DNA of 64,000 nucleotides from Pictodentalium vernedei (GCA_031216915.1 CM062297.1:531734971-531798970), one strand, 5' to 3'; shown: positions 30,061 to 42,699, numbered from the stretch's first letter. Notes: generated by a model not told the origin, from the sequence alone. A program made the numbers and translations.

Positions 30061-30952
30061 AAGTTTGGCCCTTCATCAGTTAACATCTGACTGATCTTTG
30101 TGCTTTTAAATCTCAGTTTAAATAATGCCAGACACATAAATATTAGTGAAATGGTGATTCTAAGGAGGATAGAGAAGGAGGAGAGGAAAAGAATGTGTGA
30201 CAGAATATTATCAGGGCTGTAACTTAAAATTTTTTAATGAAATTATGTTAAGTTACCTATTTTCAAGGCAGCAGCCATTTTGTTGTCATTCTGATTATTT
30301 AGTTACACTGTTTTTTTAAGTGTTTTCCTCTCTCCCTGTCCTTTAAGTTCCCCCTTGCTATTCTCCCATGCTTTTGGCATAGTTTCTGTAATTATTATTA
30401 CTAAAATTTCTTGGGAGTTTTAGCTGAATAACAGAATGAATTCTGTTCTTTCCCCATGTTTACGTCTTCACCTACGGGTGGTTAGGCGTTGTGTTCTGCA
30501 TCTACCATCTGATGTTCTGCAGTTTCTTCCCTGGAAGTCTCTGTTTTGCGTCAGATGGTGTATTTTTGGTAACTGATTTCGGGCCTGGGTGCCTGGAGTC
30601 TTATTTTAGTGTTTTTACACTCATTGTTTACATTTACAACAGCCCTCTGTGTGAGGGGGGGATTTCTAAAAAATAATATCTTTATGTTATTTTAATCATA
30701 ACTAGATACATTATTATTGTTCGTAAGTGTTGAATAAATTGTTTAAAATATTTTTAAAATTTTTGTCCACACTTAGGCTTGGGATCCATTGGGGCTCAAC
30801 GTTACTTTTCAGAAACTTGGGCTGTTCTGAAAAAATATTTTTTCAAAATATTTTGATTTCAATTATTTTTTCTATATTAATGGATCATATTATTATTATG
30901 TATTTGATTGCCAGGGGTTAGTGCGAGTACCAGGACTTGTTTTCTTTTCACA
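30061..30952 (+). other. 5' leader of D5
   Basis: Non-coding leader, nearly identical to those of D3 and D7. It holds the ACCATCTGATG...CATCAGATGGT stem with one change at its loop side (TTGCGTCAGATGG), GTAAGT near 30723 and GATTGCCAG before the former gag start. Confidence 0.6.
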
Positions 30953-32316
30953 TTGAAAGGATATTGATCAATTGTTTTCAGAGGAAGTCTTCCTCTGACT
31001 TTATTATCATTCTATATGTGGTCTGTGTACTCGCATTAACTCCTGTTCTGTATCGTATGATTTCGATGACAATATGGGAAGCGTATGTCACGGTATGTTG
31101 TTGGGGATTTGGACACTTCGGTCCTTTCCCCGCAGGGTCACTCTACTTTATCAATTTCTATTTCAGACGATCAAGATTAGGGTGATGTATCTGTGATGTC
31201 TTCCAACAGTGTGCCTCCGTCGTCACAATTAATGAAGGGCTAGTGGAAAAGTGCTCATGTAAATACGCCAATTGCCTAAGAGGACCCTAGTAGGTTCGAC
31301 GGCCTTTGACGTCCGCTAGCTCGCCCGGTGTAGCGTCCATTCACCGAATGGTTCGGCAGCCGGGTTCGTCCGTTGCGGTCTAGAAGGAATTTTGGGGTGA
31401 TGCGAGCACTATAAATTAACGTAATGCACACCCAGTGACGGCGGATCGGAGGGAGAACGCAGGAAGCCTTTTAGTCCGGTTCATAGCTCGTTCCGGTCCA
31501 TCCGGACGGCAAGCGAGAGAGGCCCCTCTCTCGTTCAACAACATCTGGCCCCAGATGTTGTGGTACAAAATGTGTCGCAAGCGGAGCATACGTCCGTCGC
31601 TCGGGACGCTCCGTTGTATAGGCAGTCCGCTGAGACTGCTAAGGCTTCCTCTTCTCGTCAGCGCACTCGACCGCACCTTGGCTGCGTGACCGCCGATATA
31701 TTACCAGCTTCGCCGATCAAGGATTCTTCGGCGACCAGGTCACACCATCCGGTAGCCAGGGACACGAGGCCTGCAGACTCCGGACGTTCGCATAGGAAGT
31801 GTGCGGGAGTCAACGTACACGGAGCTTCCGGCGGCAATGCCTCGTAAGACCGCTACTGCACAGGCCTCGGGAACGGACGTGCTTTCCTTAATAGCACAGT
31901 TTATCGCAGCATCCCAGCATCAACTGAATCTGTCGCGTATATTTTATCCGACGATGCTGGGTCGGGACGCTCCGCGGAAGCGGGTACGGACGTCCGAAAG
32001 TTTCATCCGGTCCGACGGGATACCGAAAGGGATTCGGAGGATTTCGAGCTTTCCCTTTCGGAACAACATATGCTGTTGTGTATGTCATCTGACTTGGTCT
32101 TCTACAGCTTCTTTCGTCGGACCAGAATGCTGCGATGCCGGATAAGAAACTGATAGCGTCGGTGGACTTAGAAATTTTTGGTTCGGTTCAGGGACATCGT
32201 CCCTCAGTTCCGACATAGTCCAATAATGTCACACAAACTTTCGAATTATTGAACGACGCTATATATATTATTATTTTATGCTTGCTATCCAAGCATTTCT
32301 GGTTTCTTGTTCGAAG
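30953..32316 (+). pseudogene. D5 gag remnant, copy 1
   Basis: The start codon is TTG. The conserved hairpin is kept at 31538-31561 with a CC loop. The sequence goes directly from GTAGCCAGGGACACGAGGCC to the AACGTACACGGAGCTTCC block, without the D4-like insert present in D3 and D7. Many stops. Confidence 0.8.
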
Positions 32317-33895
32317 AGTTATGGAGATGTCTTTCAAAAGTGTGCCTCTGTCGTCATAGTTAATGAAGAGTTAGCGGCAATAAGTGCTCATGGAATATGT
32401 CTATCGCCTACGGAGTGACATTCGCTAGCTCACCCGGTGTAGCGTACATTCATCGAATGGTTCGGCTGCCGGGTTCGTCCGTTGCGGTCTAGGAAGGAGA
32501 TTTGGGTGATGCGAGCACTTTAATTACTTTAGTACTCACCCAGTGACGGCAGATTGAGGACAGATCGGAGGAAGCCTGTTAGTCCGGTTCCTGGCTTGTC
32601 CAGGTCTGTCCGGGCTGTGAGCGAGAGAGGTCCCTCTCTCGCCCAACAACATAGGGGACCACATGTTGTGGTTCAGATATTTTACATTCGGAGCATATGT
32701 CCGTTGGTCGGGACGCTCCGTTATATTGACAGTCCGAGAGACTGTCTTTAATGCTTCCTCATCCTCACAGCAGGGCACACGACCGCACATTGGCTACGTG
32801 ACCTCGAGTATCCGATCAGTTTCGGCATTCAGTGATTCCATGGCGAATAGGTCGCGCCATCCGGTAGCCAAGGGACACGAGGCCTATACACTCCGTTCGC
32901 TCGCATATTGGAAGTATGCACGGGGTAACGATCACGGAGCTTCCAGCGGCAATGCATCGTAAGACCGCTTCTCCTCAGGCCTCAGTGACGGACGTGCTAT
33001 CCGAGTTAGCACAGTTGTTTCGCAGCATCCCAGCAATTGACAGTTTCTCGGTCGAATCAGGAATTATCCGACGGCGCTGGGTCGGTGCGGTCCGCGGTTG
33101 CATCAGCTACGGACGACCGAACGCTTTATAGGGTCCGACAGGATGGCGAAAGGGATTCGAAAGATTTCGAGTTTTCCCTTTAGTAGTATCGGAAGATGCC
33201 TTTCATATCTTCTGGCATTATCTTCCAGTGATTATTATTTCGGACTTCATTGCTGCGATCTTGGATAAGAGACTTATAGCGTCATTGGACTCGGATTTTT
33301 CGATCGGTTCAGGGACATTGTCCCTGACTTACCGACGCAGTCCAATATTGTCATTACAACATGTGTTTTATTTTTCGACGCTATATATATATATATATAC
33401 AAGCCTGCTACTAAGCATGATAGTTTAGTTTCTTGTCCGCGTTGCTCATTTCTGCCATTTTATCATTTATACAAATAGTTTATTTTGGCAGAGCAGGGCA
33501 TACCGAGAGTTCATATGCGTCTAGACGGTGTGATTAAAGACTGCATATATTCTTTTTCGCCGTTTATGTCTTTTCCAATTTCAATGTTGGGAATGACATT
33601 ATGTATAGTAGACTTAACTTAGACGCTTTATTATACGTAATCCGCCTTACTGAGGCGTTATCATTACGTCTTCAAGAAAAGATTTACGGGATATTATTCT
33701 CAATGTAATTTCTTTTGAGGGCAGTAGTTTGTTCACGTATAACTCCGCCCTTCAGTGGCTGATTGGAGTTAGTTAGACGTGACGCAGCCCTAGCTACATC
33801 CACACGCGTGGATAGTAAGGTTAAGAACTCTCTCAGAGTCGCTTCGTTCTCGGAGGAGCTTCTCTTCGACGGCAACTTTTCGGCAATCCATGAAT
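32317..33895 (+). pseudogene. D5 gag remnant, copy 2
   Basis: It restarts at GATGTCTTTCAAAAGTGTG and retains GCGAGAGAGGTCCCTCTCTC, lost from D3 and D7. The second hairpin has decayed here (ACAACATAGGGGACCACATG). It ends next to RNase H sequence. Confidence 0.8.
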
Positions 33896-33909
33896 TGCTC
33901 AATTTATAC

Positions 33910-34880
33910 GTTCTCTTGTCTATCTAGTGTTACAAGAGATTCAGACTGGGGCAACATTCGGTGGTTGACTCAGAGAGTGCCGCCGCAGTTGCCGGACCCG
34001 AGTGTGGCTGTTATGACGGTTGCCAGTCAAACAGATTGGGATATAATACTGATCCCTACGGATTCGAAGTGCCAGGGTCTTTGGGTTCCGCAGTCTTTTA
34101 GCAATCAGTTTAACTTCCGCGGAATAATGTTTTTTAGGCTTGCTTTATGTCATTGCATGAACATTATTCAGAAACGCATGCCCAAATTCCTGTCCTTTAA
34201 TTCGACAGTAGTGGCGTATCTCCGGAACCAGGGAGGCACTCTTTCGTTTCCGTTATTCAATTTAATGGAAAGAATCCGTCTGTTGGTTATAGTACACCAA
34301 GTTCAGTTTTGGTCCGTCATATTCCGGGTCGTCTGATTGTTTTATCGCACTCCCGTTCTCTTACGGGTCGCTTGTTGCTGTCAGAATGGACTCTCAACAA
34401 ACAAGTATTCAATCAGATTTGCTATCTATGGGAGCGCCCAATGATGATTTATTTATGACACAGCTTGCTAATCAATTGCAGACGTATGTGTTGGCTTGTC
34501 CAGATCTCTGAGCTAATATTGTTAACGCTCTATTGATCTATAGGACGGAATGATAGGATATGCGTATCCTCCGGCGCTGTTGTTTTAGCAGGTATTGCTA
34601 AGATAAACAACCACAATACATTTCTGTTGATAGCATCTCTATCTTCACAGAGATCATGAGTAATTTACTCTCTTGTCTACTGTGGGTCTTAACGTGAAAT
34701 CTTCCTCTATGTGAGGATCTTTTTCACTGGGTAAATCGTGTCATCTTTATCACAACCAGCAAGGTCGCAACCTTCATGTATTCCGTTGTGTGGTCCGTAT
34801 TGCATTGTAAGCACTGTACTGGACGAGCTTTGGACGCGATTTCTTACTATAGGAGATCCTCTTCTTCGCTATTCTATGCG
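33910..34880 (+). pseudogene. D5 RNase H / methyltransferase-like remnant
   Basis: It starts after the missing RT core. An open stretch of 148 codons (to 34336) reads through RNase H blocks such as NSTVVAYLRNQGGTLSFPLFN, but the catalytic Asp positions are changed (TVASQTDW, LSFNST). It cannot encode RT. Confidence 0.75.
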
Positions 34881-35797
34881 GCTAAAGTGGAGGCTCTTCC
34901 GTCGTGGTGTAGGGATCATTATGTTCATATTGTTGATCCCTCCATACTACTCATTGCTATTTTTTAGTATACTTGTTTCACAAGATCTACTGCAGCCTGT
35001 TATTATTTAGGTTATAGGTTTATGTTACCTCATACCTATGCACTCTACGATAGTTTACAATTGAGTCTTTTGTCTCTTTATCTAAGTCAGTTAGTAACTT
35101 TTTGATAAATAGACTTAGAATCTTTAGATTAAATTCCTATACGGATTTTAACTTCGGTTCTTATTTAGCTAAGTAATCATTTGAGCCTCTGGAAACAGTA
35201 GTTTTCAAATTCTGACCTTTTAGACAGTAATTCTGTTGGTTTCTCTTTTACTGTAGAGTCAGTGAGTTTCATGCACTATCGATGGATGATTTTCACTTTC
35301 ATAGTTTCGGAATCAATACTTCCGTTACTATTTAGGTTGGATTGTTGCATAAGAGTTAGGCTCCTATTATCTGGAACCTATTATTTTAAGGTCCTTCCGT
35401 CTTCGTATGGGCATAGGCCTTTACTCTTTCCGGGTACAGTTTATGTATTTATAAACAGATATCTGTTTATTACAAAGGACGTAAGCTTCTTCTGTCTTTG
35501 ATGTCTAGTAGAAGGACGTTACGCTCCATTTTATTGTTAATGGATTCTATTAACTATCGGTACTGCTTATGGTATATCATTGACTTAGCAGTTGTGCTTA
35601 AGATTTCGGCTCATGAAGTAAGAGTTCTTCTACTTCTTGTGCTTACATTAATAGTGTCGCTATTATAGATTTTTGAAGGCCGCTCATTGCGCTCAGCCAT
35701 CCACATTCATGAATTTTATCTTAGAAATATCGAGTCCATTTCTGAAGGCCTCTATTGTTAGGTCTATTTTCTACTGCTCAGAATGTCATTCACTTAA
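34881..35797 (+). pseudogene. D5 tyrosine recombinase remnant
   Basis: The order of blocks matches D3, including the HxxR stretch TCATGAAGTAAGAG and the Tyr stretch AATTTTATCTTAGAAATAT. Frames are broken repeatedly. Confidence 0.8.
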
Positions 35798-36381
35798 CAG
35801 TTGCTACTATAGCTAGGTAGGCTGTCTGTTTCGGCAGTGTCTCCGTTCGGCTGCCCTCTTTGCTCTGGGCTATTTGACCCAGGGCAAGAAAAAGGGGGGG
35901 GGGGGAGGGTGTTCCCTTGGGTCACCTGTTTTACTATGAAAACAAGGGGATACCTCCTCCGGAGTTAGTAATTCTGAGCTGTTATTGGGATGGTTGTTTA
36001 GTGAGAAGTTTAGGTTTTTAATATTCATTCAAGTCTTAGTTTTTAAAGTATAGCTTTTGAATATTGCATATGTCAACGGACATGATTATGCAATCCTCAG
36101 ACACTTTTAGGAGTATAAGAGTCTCTATTCTCTAGACTTACTTTATTTATTGGCTTACTTTAAAAATTATTAGTATAAGGATTATATTGGATATTAATAG
36201 AGTACATGGATGTATGAAGCTCAATTTTGGAAGGTGTTGTATCTTTCTAATTTATCATAAATAAGAAAGATACATGTAAGGCCTATTACTTCTTTTTCCC
36301 TACAGGGGATGACTCTATTTTATTTTATTGAGCGTATTCCATTTTGCTCTATGTCCTTGGCCCTCCAGCCTTTTTACTATT
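35798..36381 (+). other. 3' tail of D5
   Basis: Non-coding tail with a G-tract near 35896 and the perfect 10-bp stem at 36239-36273. Confidence 0.65.
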
Positions 36382-36470
36382 CAGCTATGTCTGGGTCATT
36401 GGTACAGTATAAAAATGTTAAAAAATTTATAGTAATTTATATATTTTTTATACTTACCAATGACCCAGAC
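36382..36470 (+). repeat. ICR of D5
   Basis: Junction at 36416/36417; CTATG variant. Confidence 0.95.
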
Positions 36471-36545
36471 GGGGATGGCCCTCCCAGGAGTTGGGAACTC
36501 TTGCCTCCCCGCTGAGTACATAGCGCTTACCAGGCACTGGTTATT

Positions 36546-36772
36546 AGAATGATTAATGGCGCCAATTTCAGAACGTCCTTGACACTGCGCATGCGCAGTA
36601 GGGGCGAAGTGGTGAGGGCCTTTCAGGACATGTTTTCTTTAGTTTTAGATGCAAATTTTGGGGATTGGGGGGCAAAATTTGTGTTTGGCCCTATATTTTA
36701 AGAGTTAGCACCAGCTATGTCTGGGTCATTGGTAAGTATAAAAAATATATAAATTACTATAAATTTTTTAAC
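36546..36772 (+). repeat. Right ITR of D5
   Basis: It carries GGCGAAGTGGTGAGGGCC, which differs from its own left ITR but matches the solo left-end fragment at 37069. Confidence 0.9.
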
Positions 36773-37068
36773 TTTCTAAGGATAAAAGTGGTTCCACTGG
36801 AACCACCGGGGGCAAAATCAAAATTCCAAAACCTTCATGAACATCTGGAGATGTTACCTGAACACTTTAGCATAGTTCAAGTGTTTCGAATTAAATACCC
36901 TATGAGAAAACTGATTTTCTAACGATAAATGTGGTTCCACTGGAACCATCTGTGGCAAAATCAAAATTCTGAAACCTTCATGCACATCTAGAGATGTTAC
37001 CTGAACACATTAGCATAGTTTAAACGTTTCGAATTGAATACCCTGGGAGCCTTTCGATGAAAACTGAT
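36773..37068 (+). repeat. Satellite after D5
   Basis: About two monomers, ending GAAAACTGAT directly against a DIRS left end. Confidence 0.9.
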
Positions 37069-37214
37069 ATTTTTATACTGTACCAATGACCCAGACATAG
37101 CTGGTGCTAACTCTTAAAATATAGGGCCAAACACAAATTTTGCCCCCCAATCCCCAAAATTTGCATCTAAAACTAAAGAAAACATGTCCTGAAAGGCCCT
37201 CACCACTTCGCCCC
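37069..37214 (+). mobile_element. Truncated DIRS left end
   Basis: These 146 bp of a DIRS left ITR sit at the usual satellite site and break off at CTTCGCCCC into mid-monomer satellite (AATCAAAATTCCG). The CTCACCACTTC variant is shared only with the D5 right ITR. It is probably what remains after a deletion of a whole copy. Confidence 0.85.
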
Positions 37215-37538
37215 AATCAAAATTCCGAAACCTTCATGCACATCTAGAGATGTTACCTGAACACATTAGCATAGTTTAAGCCTTTCGAATTAAATGCCAT
37301 AGGAGCCTTTCAATGAAAACTGTTTTTCTAACGATAACCGGGGGCAAAATCAAAATACCGAAACCTTCCTGCACATCTAGAGATGTTACCTGAACACATT
37401 AGCATAGGTTAAACGTTTCGAATTAAATACCCTTGTAGCCTTTCGATGAAAACTGATTTTCTAACAACAAAAGTGGCTCCACTGGAACCACAGGGGGCAA
37501 AATCAAAATTCCGAAACTGATTTTCTAACGATAAAAGT
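37215..37538 (+). repeat. Satellite between left-end fragment and retroposon
   Basis: About two monomers plus a short piece (TTCCGAAACTGATTTTC) that joins two monomers imperfectly. It ends AACGATAAAAGT, which is repeated at 37773. Confidence 0.85.
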
Positions 37539-37772
37539 TCCCTGTGGGAACCCCGGGAAGTAAGCAGCACTTGTTTACTGTGGTAAACCAGTTCTGCTTT
37601 ACTAGTAAAATAGGACCCAGTCACCAATGCTTGGTGTGAAAATCCTCTAAAATGGGCAACATGTTGATCAACGATTGACTAAACTTGACTTCATCTCCAT
37701 GTTGTGTCACGATTAGCCATGGTGCATAAATATGTGACGTTAACCACCAACAAACAAACAAACAAACAAACA
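37539..37772 (+). mobile_element. SINE-like or truncated LINE retroposon
   Basis: A 234-bp insert ending in (CAAA)n and flanked by the 12-bp direct repeat AACGATAAAAGT (37527-37538 and 37773-37784), as expected for target-primed reverse transcription. GTGACGTTAACCACCAACAA before the tail resembles retroposon 3' ends common in molluscs. I could not identify tRNA-type A and B boxes, so SINE or 5'-truncated LINE is unresolved. Confidence 0.65.
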
Positions 37773-38531
37773 AACGATAAAAGTGGTTCCACTGGAACCA
37801 CCGGCGGCAAAATCAAAATTCCAAAACCTTCATGCACAACTAGAGATGTTACCTGAACACATTAGCATAGTTTAAGCGTTTCAAATTAAATACCGTAGGA
37901 GCCTTTCGATGAAAATTGATTTTCTAATGATATAAGTGGCTCCACTAGAACCACCGGGTCAAAATCAAAATTCCGAAACCTTCATGCACATATAGAGATG
38001 TTACCTGAACACATTAGCATAGTTTAAACGTTTCGAATTGAATACCCTAGTAGCCTTTCAATGAAAACTGATTTTTTAACGATAAAAGTGGTTCCACTGG
38101 AGCCACCGGGGGCCAAATCAAAATTCTGAAACCTTCATGCACATCTAGAGATGTTACCAAATCACATTAGCATAGTTTAAACGTTTCGAATTGAATACCC
38201 TAGGAGCCTGTCGATGAAAACTGATTTTCTAACGATAAAAGTGGTTCCACTGGAACCACCGGGGGCAAAATCAAAATGACGAAACCTTCATGCACATCTG
38301 GAGATGTTACCTGAACACATTAGCATAGTTTAAACGTTTCGAATTGAATACACAAGGAGCCTTTCGATGAAAACTGATTTTCTAACGATAATAGTGGTTC
38401 CACTGGAACCACCGGGGGCCAAATCAAAATTCCGAAACCTTCATGCACATCTAGAGATGTTACCTGAACACATTAGCATAGTTCAAACATTTCAAATTGA
38501 AGACCCTAGGAGCCTTTCGATGAAAACTGAT
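37773..38531 (+). repeat. Satellite between retroposon and D6
   Basis: About five monomers. The last complete unit before D6 has ATACACAAGGAGCC, GATAATAGTGG and GTTCAAAC, which also mark the unit before D4. Confidence 0.9.
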
Positions 38532-38733
38532 ATTTTTATACTGTACCAATGACCCAGACTTAGCTGGTGCTAACTCCACAAAAACCAGGGCCAAACACAA
38601 ATTTTGCCCCCCAATCCCCAAAATTTGCATCCAAAACAAAAATAAATCATGTCCTAAAGGACCTCCATAGTACGACTCTACTGCGCATGCGCAGTGACGC
38701 AGTCGTCCCGAAATTGGCGCCAAATATCATTCT
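38532..38733 (+). repeat. Left ITR of D6
   Basis: From ATTTTTATACTG to ATCATTCT; palindrome at 38680-38695. Confidence 0.95.
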
Positions 38734-38812
38734 CTGTTTGGCCCTTCATCAGTCAACATCTCACTGATCTTTGTGCTTGTAAATCTCAGTTTAAAGGATG
38801 CCAGACACGTAA

Positions 38813-39013
38813 ATTTTTATACTGTACCAATGACCCAGACATAGCTGGTGCTAACTCTTAAAATATAGGGCCAAACACAAATTTTGCCCCCCAATCCCCA
38901 AAATTTGCATCTAAAACTAAAGAAAACATGTCCTGAAAGGCCCTCCACACTTCGCCCCTACTGCGCATGCGCAGTGTCAAGGACGTTCCGAAATTGGCGC
39001 CATTAATCATTCT
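38813..39013 (+). repeat. Left ITR of D7
   Basis: CCTCCACACTTCGCCCCTACTG is mirrored exactly in the right ITR. Confidence 0.95.
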
Positions 39014-39907
39014 AAGTTTGGCCCTTCATCAGTTAACATCTGACTGATCTTTGTGCTTTTAAATCTCAGTTTAAATGATGCCAGACACATAAATATTAGT
39101 GAAATGGTGATTCTAAGGAGGATAGAAAAGGAGGAGAGGAAAAGAATGTGTGACAGAATATTATCAGGGCTGTAACTTAAAATTTTTTAATGAAATTATG
39201 TTAAGTTACCTATTTTCAAGGCAGCAGCCATTTTGTTGTCATTCTGATTATTTAGTTACACTGTTTTTTCAAGTGTTTTTCCTCTCTCCCTGTCCTTTAA
39301 GTTCCCCCTTGCTATTCTCCCATGCTTTTGGCATAGTTTCTGTAATTATTATTACTAAAATTTCTTGGGAGTTTTAGCTGAATAACAGAATGAATTCTGT
39401 TCTTTCCCCATGTTTACGTCTTCACCTACGGGTGGTTAGGCGTTGTGTTCTGCATCTACCATCTGATGTTCTGCAGTTTCTTCCCTGGAAGTCTCTGTTT
39501 TGCATCAGATGGTGTATTTTTGGTAACTGATTTCGGGCCTGGGTGCCTGGAGTCTTATTTTAGTGTTTTTACACTCATTGTTTACATTTACAACAGCCCT
39601 CTGTGTGAGGGGGGGATTTCTAAATAATAATATCTTTATGTTATTTTAATCATAAATAGATACATTATTATTGTTCGTAAGTGTTGAATAAATTGTTTAA
39701 AATATTTTTAAAATTTTTGTCCACACTTAGGCTTGGGATCCATTGGGGCTCAACGTTACTTTTCAGAAACTTGGGCTGTTCTGAAAAAATATTTTTTCAA
39801 AATATTTTGATTTCAATTATTTTTTCTATATTAATGGATCATATTATTATTATGTATTTTGATTGCCAGGGGTTAGTGCGAGTACCAGGACTTGTTTTCT
39901 TTTCACA
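39014..39907 (+). other. 5' leader of D7
   Basis: Non-coding leader with the 11-bp stem ACCATCTGATG/CATCAGATGGT (about 39458-39514), a GTAAGT near 39677 and GATTGCCAG before the former gag start. Confidence 0.6.
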
Positions 39908-41430
39908 TTGAAAGGATATTGATCAATTGTTTTAAGAGGAAGTCTTCCTCTGACCTTATTATCATTCTATATGTGGTCAGTGTACTCGCATTAACTCCTG
40001 TTCTGTATCGTATGATTTCGATGACAATATGGGAAGCGTATGTCACGGTATGTTGTTGGGGATTTGGACACTCCGGTCCTTTCCCCGCAGGGTCACTCTA
40101 CTTTATCAATTTCTATTTCAGACGATCAAGATTAGGGTGATGTATCTGTGATGTCTTCCAACAGTGTGCCTCCGTCGTCACAATTATTGAAGGGCTAGCG
40201 GAAAAGTGCTCATGTAATACGCCAATTGCCTAAGAGGACCCTAGTAGGTTCGACGGCCTTTGACGTCCGCTAGCTCGCCCGGTGTAGCGTCCATTCACCG
40301 AATGGTTCGGCAGCCGGGTTCGTCCGTTGCGGTCTAGAAGGAATTTTGGGGTGATGCGAGCACTATAAAATTAACTTAATGCACACCCAGTGACGGCGGA
40401 TCGGAGGGAGAACGGAGGAAGCCTTTTAGTCCGGTTCATAGCTCGTTCCGGTCCATCCGGACGGCAAGCGAGAGAGGCCCCTCTCTCGTTCAACAACATC
40501 TGGCCCCAGATGTTGTGGTACAAATGTGTCGTTAGCGGAGCATACGTCCGTCGCTCGGGACGCTCCGTTGTATAGGCAGTCCGCTGAGACTGCTAAGGCT
40601 TCCTCTTCTCGTCAGCGCACACGACCGCACCTTGGCTGCGTGACCGCCGATATATTACCAGCTTCGCCGATCAAGGATTCTTCGGCGACCAGGTCACACC
40701 ATCCGACAGCCAGGGATTCGAGACCGATGGACTCCGGACGTTCGCAAAGGAAGTATGCGGGAGCCATCTGATGCGGAGCTACCCTCGGCGAAGCAGCGAT
40801 AGTCTGCGCCTCCGCAGGTCTCGACGCCGGACATTCTTGTGCACATAGCACAGCTTATCGCAGCATCCCAGCAGCCGACAGAAACGGTGTCGGATCGAGA
40901 ATTATCCGACAGCGCTGGGTCGGTAGCCGGGGACTCGAGGCCTGCAGACTCCGGACGTTCGCATAGGAAGTGTGCGGGAGTCAACGTACACGGAGCTTCC
41001 AGCGGCAATGCATCGTAAGTCCGCTACTGCACAGGCCTCGGGAACGGACGTGCTTTCCTTAATAGCACAGTTTATCGCAGCATCCCAGCATCAACTGAAT
41101 CTGTCGCATATATTTTATCCGACGATGCTGGGTCGGGACGCTCCGCGGAAGCGGGTACGGACGTCCGAAAATTTTCATCCGGTCCGACGGGATACCGAAA
41201 GGGATTCGGTGGATTTCAAGCTTTCCCTTTCGGAACAACATATGCTGCGATGCCGGATAAGAAACTGATAGCGTCGGTGGACTTAGAAATTTTTGGTTCG
41301 GTTCAGGGACATCGTCCCTCAGTTCCGACATAGTCCAATAATGTCACGCAAACTATCGAATTATTGAACGACGCTATATATATATTATTTTATGCTTGCT
41401 ATCCAAGCATTTCTGGTTTCTTGTTCGAAG
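39908..41430 (+). pseudogene. D7 gag remnant, copy 1
   Basis: TTG replaces the start ATG. The hairpin at 40493-40516 is intact. The D4-like extra segment (GATGCGGAGCTACCCTCGG) is present as in D3. Stops throughout. Confidence 0.8.
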
Positions 41431-42690
41431 AGTTATGGGGATGTCTTTCAAAAGTGTGCCTCTGTCGTCATAGTTAATGAAGAGTTAGCGGCAATATGTG
41501 CTCATGGAATATGTCTATCGCTTACGGAGTGACATTCGCTAGCTCACCCGGTGTAGCGTACATTCATCGAATGGTTCGGCTGCCCGGTTCGTCCGTTGCG
41601 GTCTAGGAAGGAGATTTGGGTGATGCGAGCACTTTAATTACTTTAGTACTCACCCAGTGACGGCAGATTGAGGACAGATCGGAGGAAGCCAACAACATAG
41701 GGGACCGCATGTTGTGGTTCAGATATTTTACATTCGGAGCATATGTCCGTTGCTCGGGACGCTCCGTTATATTGACAGTCCGAGAGACTGTCTTTAATGC
41801 TTCCTCATCCTCACAGCAGGGCACACGACCGCACATTGGCTACGTGACCTAGAGTATCCGATCAGTTTCGGCATTCAGTGATTCCACAGCGAATAGGTCG
41901 CGCCATCCGGTAGCCAAGGGACACGAGGCCTATACACTCCGTTCGCTCGCATATTGGAAGTATGCACGGGGTAACGATCTCGGAGCTTCCTGCGGCAATG
42001 CATCGTAAGACCGCTGCTCCTCAGGCCTCAGTGACGGACGTGCTATCCGAGTTAGCACAGTTGTTTCGCAGCATCCCAGCAATTGATGGTTTCTCGGTCG
42101 AATCAGGAATTATCCGACGGCGCTGGGTCGGTGCGGTCCGCGGTTGCATCAAGCTACGGACGACCGAACGCTTTATAGGGTCCGACAGGATGGCGAAAGG
42201 GATTCGAAAGATTTCGAGTTTTCCCTTTAGTAGTATCGGAAGATGCCTTTCTTATCTTCTGGCATTTCTTCCAGTGATTATTTTTCGGACTTCATTGCTG
42301 CGATCTTGGATAAGAGACTTATAGCGTCATTGGACTCGGATTTTTCGATCGGTACAGGGGCTTTGTCCCTGACTTACCGACGCAGTCCAATATTGTCATT
42401 ACAACATGTGTTTTATTTTTCGACGCTATATATTTATATATATATACAAGTGAGGCGTTATCATTACGTCTTCAAGAAAAGATTTACGGGATATTATTCT
42501 CAATGTAATTTCTTTTGAGGGCAGTAGTTTCTTCACGTATAACTCCGCCCTTCAGCGGCTGATTGGAGTTGGTTAGACGTGATGCAGCCCTAGCTACATC
42601 CACGCGTGGATAGTAGGTTAAGAACTCTCTCAGAGTCGCTTCGTTCTCGGAGGAGCTTCTCTTCGACGGCAACTTCCGGCAATCCATGAA
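41431..42690 (+). pseudogene. D7 gag remnant, copy 2
   Basis: Same start block and same internal deletion (GAAGCCAACAACATAGGG) as D3. At 42449 the sequence jumps from TATATATATACAAG to TGAGGCGTTATC, removing about 250 bp that D3 and D5 keep. Confidence 0.8.
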
Positions 42691-42699
42691 TTGCTTGAA

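Larger units (their letters stand above)
29860..36772 (+). mobile_element. D5: non-autonomous DIRS element
   Basis: It has the same lineage architecture as D3 and D7 (gag duplicated, RT core missing, gag ATG changed to TTG, YR decayed) but lacks the ~205-bp extra gag segment of D3/D7, and it retains the first hairpin in gag copy 2. It therefore represents a separate branch. ICR and ITRs agree at the diagnostic CTATG base, yet left and right ITRs differ at one patch (CCTCCACACTTC on the left; the complement of CCTCACCACTTC on the right). Satellite flanks are split at the usual site. Confidence 0.9.

Noticed and set aside
30491-31185. Conserved small frames in D3, D5 and D7 leaders and gag remnants
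   Set aside because: They are identical because the copies are recent relatives. They match no conserved protein and lie in leader or broken gag sequence.
37539-37772. tRNA gene or tRNA-derived head in the small retroposon
   Set aside because: No convincing A box or B box is present and no cloverleaf can be drawn.
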